A program made the translations under genes and the position numbers. Of a stretch of 64,000 bases of DNA, positions 8,234 to 15,625 are shown piece after piece. The notes below the pieces were generated by a model. It worked only from the letters and a program-made list of their open reading frames with translations, was not told where the DNA came from and made no database searches. The stretch comes from Lutibacter maritimus (GTDB lineage Bacteria > Bacteroidota > Bacteroidia > Flavobacteriales > Flavobacteriaceae). The stretch covers positions 574,071-638,070 of the forward strand of contig NZ_FOZP01000001.1 in the NCBI RefSeq assembly GCF_900116115.1, given 5' to 3'. Position 1 is the first letter of the stretch. Each line of letters opens with the position of its first letter.

Positions 8234-8677
8234 CTAATTTATTTCAATCACTTTTTTATGTTCTTCATTTTTTAAAACATCCAATTTCTCCAAATGAATT
8301 TTTAAAACACCATTTTCATACTTAGCATCAATCTTCTTTTTAAAATCAATTACTTTTGGTAATGTAAATGAGCGTTTAAATGAATTGTAATAAAATTCTT
8401 TACGTGAATAATCTTTTTCTTTTTCTTCTTTTAAATTTTTGTTTTCAGCCGAAATTGTTAAAATTTCATCTGTAATGGTTACTTCAAAATCTTTTTTTGA
8501 AAAACCTGGCGCAGCTACTTCAATCTCGAAGTCATTCTTGTTTTCCTTTACATTAATTGCTGGAACCCAGTTGTCTTTTAAAACTAAATCCTCGTTAAAT
8601 AAGCGATCGGTGTCTAATATTTCTGGAAACATAGCATCGAACATAGGAAAACGTCGGTTAAATTTTATTAATGACAT
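8234..8677 (-). CDS. Small heat-shock protein, Hsp20/alpha-crystallin
   Basis: A 147-residue holdase chaperone. The alpha-crystallin domain runs from about residue 38: VKENKNDFEIEVAAPGFSKKDFEV, then the family signature GVLKIHLEK near the C-terminus. Such proteins form oligomers that bind unfolding proteins during heat or other stress, without ATP. The C-terminal IEIN gives the short hydrophobic tail expected for oligomer contacts. Standalone transcript with its own terminator. The neighbouring kinase/regulator pair upstream may respond to stress, but no direct link is visible. Confidence 0.92.
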   Translation of the reverse strand: MSLIKFNRRFPMFDAMFPEILDTDRLFNEDLVLKDNWVPAINVKENKNDFEIEVAAPGFSKKDFEVTITDEILTISAENKNLKEEKEKDYSRKEFYYNSFKRSFTLPKVIDFKKKIDAKYENGVLKIHLEKLDVLKNEEHKKVIEIN

Positions 8678-8785
8678 AATAAAAAATTTAGTTTAACTTT
8701 TGTGAGTCTAAATTACGCTGAGAATGTAAAAATAGCAATGATTGTAATCATCGTTATTGTTGATTGTTGTCAATAATTTTAATAA

Positions 8786-9847
8786 CTATTGTACTTTTTG
8801 AAGTGCATTTTTGTTTAAAATAGTAATAGTTTTTGAAGTAAAATCTATTAAATTTTCGACTTTAAAATCGTGTAAAGTTCTAGCTAAAGTTTCTTTGGCA
8901 ACACCAATTAAATCGGCTAAATTACTTCTGCTAATGCTTATTTCATTTTTAGAATTTGATAAAAAATCTTTCTGTAAACTTAATAAAACTTCTGCAGTTT
9001 TTTTTCTAACTGAACCGTAAGCTAATAATAACATTTTGTTTTTGTATGAAACCGTTTTTTCAACCAAAAAATCTATAAATTGATATAAAACATGGTGATT
9101 ATTATTTATAATTGCAGCAACTTCATCTTTATTTATTTTATACAACTGTGTGCTTGTAATTGCCTCAGAATATTCTGCATGAGGCTGTTGTTTTACAAAT
9201 GATGCATAGCCAAAATATTGCTGGTCAGTATAAATCCCAGTAATAAATTCTTTACCTATTTCGTTTATTTTATAAGTTTTTACATTGCCTTTTTTTATAA
9301 AGAAAATGTGATTGCTTTGGTTTCCTTGACAATAAATTGTTTCGCCAGTTTTATATTTAAAAATTGGTTTTTGATTTAAAAATTGATCAAAATCTTTAAT
9401 ATCTATATTAGATTTTATTTTTTTATTGTTTAATAATGGAATTTCATTTTTACTTTTTATTTTACTTTCAAATGCTTCTACTCTTTTTAACCGTGTTTCA
9501 ACAGCTCTTAATAATTCCGATTCTTCAAAAGGTTTGTTTATATAATCATCAGCACCTAATTCCATTCCTTTTCTTAAATCTTGATGATGTGTTTTAGCAG
9601 TTAAAAAAATGAACGGTATTTGGTCAAGCTCAGGTATTCTTGATACAATTTGTAATACTCCATATCCATCAAGTTCAGGCATTAAAATATCACAAATTAT
9701 AATATCAGGTAAAAAAGATTTTGCCAATAAAACGCCCACTTTACCATTTTCTGCAGTTTTAACTTTATAATTGGCAAGTTCTAAAATTTCGGAAGTATTT
9801 TCCCTTACAATTCTATCATCTTCAATTAGTAATACTTTCTTGCTCAT
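8786..9847 (-). CDS. Response regulator: receiver fused to Crp/Fnr domain
   Basis: A 353-residue fusion. Residues 1-125 are a receiver: acidic pair EDD near 8-10, phospho-acceptor Asp in CDILMPELDG near 54, Lys in NKPF near 104. A linker leads to a cyclic-nucleotide-binding-type beta barrel (about 165-270, from KYKTGETIYCQGNQS) and a Crp-type winged helix (ISRSNLADLIGVAKETLARTL, about 305-325). It overlaps the end of the histidine kinase gene by 26 bases, so they form a two-component pair. Whether the barrel binds a ligand is unknown. Confidence 0.9.
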   Translation of the reverse strand: MSKKVLLIEDDRIVRENTSEILELANYKVKTAENGKVGVLLAKSFLPDIIICDILMPELDGYGVLQIVSRIPELDQIPFIFLTAKTHHQDLRKGMELGADDYINKPFEESELLRAVETRLKRVEAFESKIKSKNEIPLLNNKKIKSNIDIKDFDQFLNQKPIFKYKTGETIYCQGNQSNHIFFIKKGNVKTYKINEIGKEFITGIYTDQQYFGYASFVKQQPHAEYSEAITSTQLYKINKDEVAAIINNNHHVLYQFIDFLVEKTVSYKNKMLLLAYGSVRKKTAEVLLSLQKDFLSNSKNEISISRSNLADLIGVAKETLARTLHDFKVENLIDFTSKTITILNKNALQKVQ

Positions 9848-11006
9848 AGGTATTTAATTTTGGCAATTGAATTTTAAAAATTGTGCCTTTATTTTCAGTA
9901 CTTTCAAATGAAATTGCTCCATTTAAATTTTGAATATATCCTTTTACAATATTTAATCCAATGCCTGTGCCAGGATAATACAATGCGTTTTTTGCTCTAA
10001 AAAATCTGGTAAATATTAAATTTTGTTCATTTATTGGAATGCCAATTCCGTTATCTTCAATTGTGAAATAAATGTTTTTTTTGTTTGATTTAATTTCAAC
10101 TTTAATTGAGCCATCTTCATTGGTATATTTTATAGCATTATATAGTAGGTTTGTAAGAATTATGGTAATAATTTTATAATCATGATAAATTTCTTTATCA
10201 TCATTATTATTAAAAATTAATTGTTGATTTTTCTTTAATAAAGGTTTGCTGTTTTTGTAAATATCTCTAATTAAATCATTTAAATTAAATTTTGTGATGT
10301 TTAAATTAATTTCACCAGACTCAATATTTTCAAGGGTTAATAAATCATCTAACATGTTGTTTAGGTGATTTATCATTGATTTTATTTTACTTAAATGTTC
10401 ATTACGTTTTTCAAAATTATTTAAATCGGCATATTTAGCCATTAATTCAGTCGAGCTTAAAATAGCACTTAAAGGCGTTTTAAATTCATGGGAAGCAAGT
10501 GCTATAAATTTGGTTTTTAAAAAATTAAGTTCTTTTTCTTTGCTTAAAGATTTTTTTAATTTTTCAATAACTTGTTCAAGTTCAATATTCCGCAATTTTA
10601 CTTCTTCTTCTAGTTGATAATTTAAAGATTTTATTTTTTTTTCACGTTTTTTTCTTAAACTAATATCAGTTAATAATAATTTAAAATAAGGTTTGCCTTC
10701 ATATTCAATTTTACCAAAACTGACTTCAACAGGAAATTCTTGTCCACTTTTTTTAACACCAATTAACTCAACAAGTGTTTTGTATTTTTGTTTGTCAGAA
10801 TGTATAATAAAATTTTTTAAAACACCACAGTTTTTAAAAAGTTTACAAGCTTTAAATTTTCGTAATTCTTCAGAAGAATATTCAAAAATTAACGAAATAG
10901 GAATATTTGCCAAAACAATATCTCGCTCATTGTTAAATACCAATATTCCTGCTTGCATTGAATCAAAACATACTTTGTAAAATGCAATTTTTTCCTTTAA
11001 CTCCAT
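9822..11006 (-). CDS. PAS-domain histidine kinase
   Basis: A 394-residue sensor kinase without membrane segments. A PAS domain fills about residues 8-120, then a coiled coil (about 120-160). The H box SHEFKTPLSAIL carries the phospho-accepting His near 173; the N box is LLYNAIKYTNEDG, G1 is EDNGIGIP and G2 is GTGIGLNIV. It should phosphorylate the receiver-Crp protein whose gene overlaps it. Being soluble with a PAS domain, it probably senses an internal signal such as redox state or a small molecule; the signal is not shown. Confidence 0.92.
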   Translation of the reverse strand: MELKEKIAFYKVCFDSMQAGILVFNNERDIVLANIPISLIFEYSSEELRKFKACKLFKNCGVLKNFIIHSDKQKYKTLVELIGVKKSGQEFPVEVSFGKIEYEGKPYFKLLLTDISLRKKREKKIKSLNYQLEEEVKLRNIELEQVIEKLKKSLSKEKELNFLKTKFIALASHEFKTPLSAILSSTELMAKYADLNNFEKRNEHLSKIKSMINHLNNMLDDLLTLENIESGEINLNITKFNLNDLIRDIYKNSKPLLKKNQQLIFNNNDDKEIYHDYKIITIILTNLLYNAIKYTNEDGSIKVEIKSNKKNIYFTIEDNGIGIPINEQNLIFTRFFRAKNALYYPGTGIGLNIVKGYIQNLNGAISFESTENKGTIFKIQLPKLNTYEQESITN

Positions 11007-11083
11007 AAGTTCAGCAATTATTGTTAAAGTTAAAATTTATGAAAATGGAATTGTATGATAAAAATCAATAACCTGAAAATACT

Positions 11084-13087
11084 TTAATAATTTAGCAAGT
11101 TTATAATCTCATTATATAATCTGTCTTTTGGCAAGTAATTGTTTTCTAAATTTTTAGTGAATGGAATTGGTGTTTCAATACTTCCAACTCTTTTTACAGG
11201 AGCATCTAAATATTTAAAACAGTTTTCAGTAATAATAGCTGAAATATCTGATGCGATTCCACCAAACAAGGTATCTTCTTGTAAAACTAATACTTTACCT
11301 GTTTTTTTACTAGCTTTAATAATAGTTTCAACATCTAAAGGTTGTAATGTTCTTAAATCAATTATTTCTGCAGAAAGATTATTTTTTTCAACTATTTCAA
11401 TTGCCCAATGTACACCTGCACCATACGTAATTATTGTAAAATCATTTCCTTCTTTAATTGTCGAAGCTTTTCCTAATGGAAGTGTATAATATTCTTCTGG
11501 AACTTCTTGATATATAGATCTGTATAAAGCTTTGTGTTCAAAAAATAATACTGGATTTGTATCTTCTATTGCTGTTGCCAACAAGCCTTTCGCATCATAA
11601 GGGAAAGCCGGATAAACAACTTTTAAGCCTGGAGTTTTTGTAAACCAAGCTTCATTAGTTTGGCTATGGAATGGTCCAGCGCCAACTCCAGCACCACATG
11701 GCATTCTTAAAACAATATCAGAATTTTGTCCCCATCGGTAATATGATTTTGCTAATAAATTTACAACAGGATTAAATCCAGAAGAAACAAAATCTGCAAA
11801 TTGTAATTCAACAACAGATTTTATACCGTTAATTGACAAACCAAACGCAGCTTCTATTATTGATGATTCACAAATGGGAGTATTTCTGACTCTATCTTTT
11901 CCAAATTGCGCAACAAAGCCATCTGTAATTTTAAAAACGCCTCCATATTCTGCAATATCTTGTCCCATTATAATTAAATTATCATAACGTTTCATGCTCT
12001 GCATTAATCCTTGAGATATAGCGTCAATAAGACGTATATTTGAAGTTTTTGTTAAAGGTTTTATTTCTTTAAAATTAAAGGTTTGGTATACATCACTTAG
12101 TTCATTTTCAATGGTTGATTTAAGCTGTTCTTCATCAAAAGCAATTTGTAAATTATCGTTTATTTCAAAAAGAATTTCCTCTTTTATAGATACTTCCAAC
12201 TCATCCGTAAGTATTTTATTACCTTTTAAAAAGTGTTGATAATTGTCAATTGGATCTCTTTGTGCCCATTGTTCAATTAATTCATTAGGAACATATTTAG
12301 TACCACTTGCCTCTTCATGTCCTCGCATTCTAAAAGTTTTGAACTCAATTAAAATTGGACGTGGGTTTGCACGTACACTTTCAGCAATATCAGTAATTTT
12401 AGAATAAACTTCTAAAATATTATTACCATCAATAATATAACTTTCCATTCCATAACCAATTCCTTTATCTGCAATGTTAACGCATTTAAACTGCTCATTT
12501 ATAGGAGTTGACAAACCATATCCATTATTTTCAACACAAAATAAAACTGGTAAATTCCATACCGAAGCAACATTTAAAGCTTCATGAAAATCTCCCTCAC
12601 TCGTGCCTCCTTCCCCAGAAAACACAGCACAAACTTTGGGTTGCTTTTTTAAAACATCGGCCAACGATATACCATTTGCAATCCCTAATTGAGGTCCCAA
12701 ATGAGAAATCATTCCAATTATTTTATAATCTTGTGTTCCAAAATGAAAAGAACGATCTCTACCTTTTGTAAAACCACTTTTTTTACCTTGCCATTGAGAA
12801 AATAGCCTGTGTAAAGGCACATTTCTTTCGGTAAAAACGCCTAAATTTCTGTGCATAGGTAATATATATTCATCAAAACTTAATGCCTTTGTTACGCCAA
12901 CAGCAATTGCTTCTTGACCAATACCTGAAAACCACTTTGAAATTTTACCTTGTCGTAATAAAATAAGCATTTTCTCTTCAATTAAGCGAGGTTTTAACAT
13001 AGACTTGTATAAATCTATCAATTCAGAATTTGAATATTTACCTTGAAAATAAACTAATTTGTTAACAGCATTTAATTGAGATCTCAT
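11084..13087 (-). CDS. 2-oxoacid dehydrogenase E1, fused alpha and beta
   Basis: A 667-residue thiamine-diphosphate enzyme that joins both E1 subunits. Residues about 20-320 are E1 alpha, with the cofactor motif GEGGTSEGDFHEALN (about 155-170) and VENNGYGLST; residues about 350-667 are E1 beta, with GQDIAEYGGVFK and the C-terminal transketolase-like part. It decarboxylates a 2-oxoacid and passes the acyl group to a lipoyl E2. Branched-chain oxoacid dehydrogenase is the usual assignment for this fusion in Bacteroidota. No E2 or E3 gene lies nearby, so the substrate stays uncertain. Confidence 0.88.
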   Translation of the reverse strand: MRSQLNAVNKLVYFQGKYSNSELIDLYKSMLKPRLIEEKMLILLRQGKISKWFSGIGQEAIAVGVTKALSFDEYILPMHRNLGVFTERNVPLHRLFSQWQGKKSGFTKGRDRSFHFGTQDYKIIGMISHLGPQLGIANGISLADVLKKQPKVCAVFSGEGGTSEGDFHEALNVASVWNLPVLFCVENNGYGLSTPINEQFKCVNIADKGIGYGMESYIIDGNNILEVYSKITDIAESVRANPRPILIEFKTFRMRGHEEASGTKYVPNELIEQWAQRDPIDNYQHFLKGNKILTDELEVSIKEEILFEINDNLQIAFDEEQLKSTIENELSDVYQTFNFKEIKPLTKTSNIRLIDAISQGLMQSMKRYDNLIIMGQDIAEYGGVFKITDGFVAQFGKDRVRNTPICESSIIEAAFGLSINGIKSVVELQFADFVSSGFNPVVNLLAKSYYRWGQNSDIVLRMPCGAGVGAGPFHSQTNEAWFTKTPGLKVVYPAFPYDAKGLLATAIEDTNPVLFFEHKALYRSIYQEVPEEYYTLPLGKASTIKEGNDFTIITYGAGVHWAIEIVEKNNLSAEIIDLRTLQPLDVETIIKASKKTGKVLVLQEDTLFGGIASDISAIITENCFKYLDAPVKRVGSIETPIPFTKNLENNYLPKDRLYNEIINLLNY

Positions 13088-13107
13088 TATATATAAATTG
13101 GTTGTAT

Positions 13108-13115
13108 CAAATTTA
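13108..13115 (-). promoter_or_regulatory. -7 box TAAATTTG for the E1 gene
   Basis: Exact TAnnTTTG on the minus strand, 20 bases before the ATG at 13087. Confidence 0.5.
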
Positions 13116-13130
13116 CACTATTGCAGTAAA

Positions 13131-13168
13131 AAAAAATACCTTATCACAAAAAATGATAAGGTATTTTT
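13131..13168 (-). terminator. Rho-independent terminator of the Lrp gene
   Basis: Stem AAATACCTTATCA with its complement around a short loop, then a T run on the minus strand, 17 bases past the Lrp stop codon. It separates the Lrp gene from the E1 gene. T-rich on both sides, so it may work in both directions. Confidence 0.88.
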
Positions 13169-13185
13169 AAAATGTTATTTTAGTT

Positions 13186-13665
13186 TTAAAGCTCTCTAAA
13201 AATTGAGTGCATTAAACGTGTTTTATCATTAATACTTTCTTCTAAAGAAATCATTGTTTCCGTTCTTGAAACTCCATCAATATCATCAATTTCAAAAATA
13301 ATTTCTTTTGCATGTGTAGTATCTCTTGCTCTAATTTTACAGAAAACATTAAATTTTCCTGCGGTAATATAAGCAACTGTAATGTTAGGGATCTTTTTTA
13401 AATCGTTTACAACTTGCATTGTTTTAGATGTCTTATCTAAATAAATACCTACATGAGATATAAATGAGTATCCCATTTTTTCATAATCTAGCGTAAGTGT
13501 TGAACCCTTGATAATACCCTCATCTTCCATTTTTTTCACTCTCACATGAATGGTTCCTGCAGAAACTACTAAACTTTTTGCGATATCCGTAAAAGGTGTT
13601 CTTGCATTTTCAATAAGAATATCTAAAATTTGATGATCAATCTCATCTAACATAAATTTTTTCAT
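13186..13665 (-). CDS. Lrp/AsnC family transcription regulator
   Basis: A 159-residue regulator with an N-terminal helix-turn-helix (IDHQILDILIENARTPFTDI, then VSAGTIHVRVKKMEDEGII, about residues 8-50) and a C-terminal ligand-sensing RAM/AsnC domain (about 75-150). Family members bind DNA as octamers and answer to amino acids. The E1 gene downstream, possibly for branched-chain oxoacid breakdown, would be a sensible target, but a terminator separates the genes and the link is inference. Confidence 0.9.
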   Translation of the reverse strand: MKKFMLDEIDHQILDILIENARTPFTDIAKSLVVSAGTIHVRVKKMEDEGIIKGSTLTLDYEKMGYSFISHVGIYLDKTSKTMQVVNDLKKIPNITVAYITAGKFNVFCKIRARDTTHAKEIIFEIDDIDGVSRTETMISLEESINDKTRLMHSIFREL

Positions 13666-13696
13666 ACTACGTTATTGTTAAATATAAAATATTTAG

Positions 13697-13704
13697 CAAA
13701 TTTA
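13697..13704 (-). promoter_or_regulatory. -7 box TAAATTTG for the Lrp gene
   Basis: Exact TAnnTTTG on the minus strand, 31 bases before the ATG at 13665. Confidence 0.5.
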
Positions 13705-13734
13705 TTAAAAAAATCGGATAATTACATAAAATAT

Positions 13735-14847
13735 TTACGAATTTGATAATTTTAATTCATTAATATTTAATTTTTCCGCATTTACAACGTTATCGCTATA
13801 ATAATCAGATAAGTCTCCAGTTTGCTCAATTGCCTCGTATCTTACTAATTTTCCGTTAATTACTTTAAATTTAAATTGTATTCCTAGGTCTGTTTTTGTA
13901 GTTTCATTATTTTCAACAACTTGAATGTTTTTATAAATTATATCTAAAAACATTTTGTCATTGTTAGGAATTTGAAAATATGGTTTATAGTTTTTAAATG
14001 AACTTGCTGTTGAAATAAAATAAATACCTTGTAAAAGGGCATAAAAATTGTATTTTCTAGTGATTTCTCGGTCATAATCGTTTTTAAAATGCCCTGCTTC
14101 AATTAGAATTGTATTATAACCTAGTTTTTGAAAATTATCACCTGTTGCAGTTGGATAAAACTCATCGGTATATCTTCCTATGTGATTTGGAATTAATTGT
14201 TGTAACAGACTATTCATAGCAACAATTACACTCATTGTCTCTTTTCTTCCTTCGGTTAATGTTCGTTCAACATCTTCTGATGGTGCTAAAAATGATATAG
14301 TAGCCGGATTTGGAGTTCCTTCCACATTAAAAATTGAACGCTGATCGTGTAAATTAAAACAAAACTGAGGTTTAAAGCTATCTAAATGCTTGCGTAACAA
14401 TTTACTTTCAACCGCTTTTTTATCAACAGCATCTCTATTTAAATCAATATTTCGCGCATTTTCACGTGTAAAATTTATTGCGCCATCTGGATTTAATAAT
14501 ACAATAAACTGAAGTGTGCAATTGGTTAATATTGTTTCAATATAATTTTTATGACTGCTAGGAGGTGTTTCAAACAACTTAAATAAGTCGAATACAGCTT
14601 TTGTTCCTGTACTTTCATTTCCATGCATTTGTGACCACGAAAATATTTTTATTGATCCTAAACCAATTGAAATTTTATAAATAGGTATTTTATTTTCAGA
14701 AAAGCCTATTTGTTCTTTTTTAAATTTTGAAGACAAATTATTAATTAATGGATGTATATCATCAAACAAAATTTGTCTGCCTTTTAATTGCGATTCAAAA
14801 TTGGCTAAGTACCAATCTTCTAAATTATTCAACTGCACTATATTCAT
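13735..14847 (-). CDS. M14 family zinc carboxypeptidase
   Basis: A 370-residue peptidase with the M14 zinc site: HGNE gives His75 and Glu78, the third ligand is His167 in NLHDQR, and the catalytic Glu is Glu250 in EAGH. NPDGA and ARNIDLNRD are also typical of the family. No signal peptide is seen, so a cytoplasmic peptide-trimming role is likely. It is divergent from the XRE regulator, and a palindrome containing its -7 box lies 15 bases before its ATG, so it is a probable target of that regulator. Confidence 0.88.
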   Translation of the reverse strand: MNIVQLNNLEDWYLANFESQLKGRQILFDDIHPLINNLSSKFKKEQIGFSENKIPIYKISIGLGSIKIFSWSQMHGNESTGTKAVFDLFKLFETPPSSHKNYIETILTNCTLQFIVLLNPDGAINFTRENARNIDLNRDAVDKKAVESKLLRKHLDSFKPQFCFNLHDQRSIFNVEGTPNPATISFLAPSEDVERTLTEGRKETMSVIVAMNSLLQQLIPNHIGRYTDEFYPTATGDNFQKLGYNTILIEAGHFKNDYDREITRKYNFYALLQGIYFISTASSFKNYKPYFQIPNNDKMFLDIIYKNIQVVENNETTKTDLGIQFKFKVINGKLVRYEAIEQTGDLSDYYSDNVVNAEKLNINELKLSNS

Positions 14848-14861
14848 TGTAATATTTTAAG

Positions 14862-14933
14862 TTTACAAATGTAATCAATCAATAGTTTACATTTGTAAAT
14901 CAATATTTTTGATTAAATTTTTACAAATGTAAC
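14862..14933 (-). promoter_or_regulatory. Three operator-like palindromes at the M14 promoter
   Basis: Three copies of TTTACA-N2-TGTAAN at 14862-14875, 14886-14899 and 14920-14933. The first contains TACATTTG on the minus strand (14866-14873), a perfect -7 box 18 bases before the M14 ATG. Binding here would cover the promoter. The likely binder is the divergent XRE protein, by analogy with autoregulated XRE genes. Together with the right-hand pair these explain most of the 313-base gap. Confidence 0.7.
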
Positions 14934-15120
14934 AATAGTTATTGGTTACTTATTTGTACGTATTACAGTCAAGCAATTAGTTATAAGTTTTACTTATACT
15001 AAATTTATAATTGATTATATATTATGTAGTTATATTATATTATATAAAGTATATATTTACATTAAAATGTTAGTTATAAACAAATATGTAATGGTAAATT
15101 TGTTTTAGTAATTGCAATGC

Positions 15121-15158
15121 GCTACATTTGTAACTAATAAACGGTTTACAAATGTAAC
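15121..15158 (+). promoter_or_regulatory. Two operator-like palindromes at the XRE promoter
   Basis: Sites at 15121-15134 (CTACA-TT-TGTAAC form) and 15145-15158 (TTTACA-AA-TGTAAC). The first holds TACATTTG (15123-15130), the -7 box for the XRE gene; the second ends two bases before its ATG at 15161. This is the geometry of tight self-repression. Confidence 0.7.
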
Positions 15159-15160
15159 TT

Positions 15161-15568
15161 ATGGTAAATGTTGATAAATTCGCAGAACGATTAAATATTA
15201 TTATGAATTACTATGAACTTTCCGCTGCATTATTTGCCGAAAAAATAGATGTACAGCGTTCTAGTATTTCACATGTATTATCTGGAAGAAACAAACCTAG
15301 TTTAGAGTTTGTTTTGAAAATTTTGAAGGAGTTTCCAGAGGTGGAATTATATTGGCTATTAAATGGCACTGGTAGTTTTCCAAAAAAAACTGAAACGAAG
15401 ACAAACCCTACTCCTCCTTTAAACTTATTTTCTGAAGGAAATGAACAAACTAAACCTTCTGAGCATTTGAAAGAACAATTAACATCAACCAGTCTTCAGT
15501 CAGAAGAAATTGATAGAATTGTTATTTTTTTTAAAAATGGAACTTTTAAAAATTACAAACAACTTTAA
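15161..15568 (+). CDS. XRE-family helix-turn-helix regulator
   Basis: A 135-residue protein. Residues about 5-65 are a Cro/C1-type helix-turn-helix: FAERLNIIMNYYELSAALFA, then IDVQRSSISHVLSGRNKPSLEFV. The end (about 75-135) is polar and unrecognised and may serve dimer formation. The five matching palindromes in the upstream 300 bases, one abutting the start codon, point to autoregulation and control of the divergent M14 peptidase gene. Phage-type repressors share this layout, but no phage gene is near. Confidence 0.85.
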   Translation: MVNVDKFAERLNIIMNYYELSAALFAEKIDVQRSSISHVLSGRNKPSLEFVLKILKEFPEVELYWLLNGTGSFPKKTETKTNPTPPLNLFSEGNEQTKPSEHLKEQLTSTSLQSEEIDRIVIFFKNGTFKNYKQL

Positions 15569-15570
15569 CT

Positions 15571-15605
15571 AAAAAAAGGCTTTTGATAATATCAAAAGCC
15601 TTTTT
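15571..15605. terminator. Bidirectional terminator between XRE and M1 genes
   Basis: Stem AAAGGCTTTTGATA with its exact complement, A run before and T run after, so it can end transcripts of both converging genes. Confidence 0.9.
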
Positions 15606-15625
15606 ATTAATTGTTAAAGCGTTTT

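Noticed and set aside
11139-11489. Plus-strand frame inside the E1 gene, and similar frames inside typA, dnaB, relA/spoT and other genes
   Set aside because: Shadows of well-supported genes on the opposite strand or in another frame.
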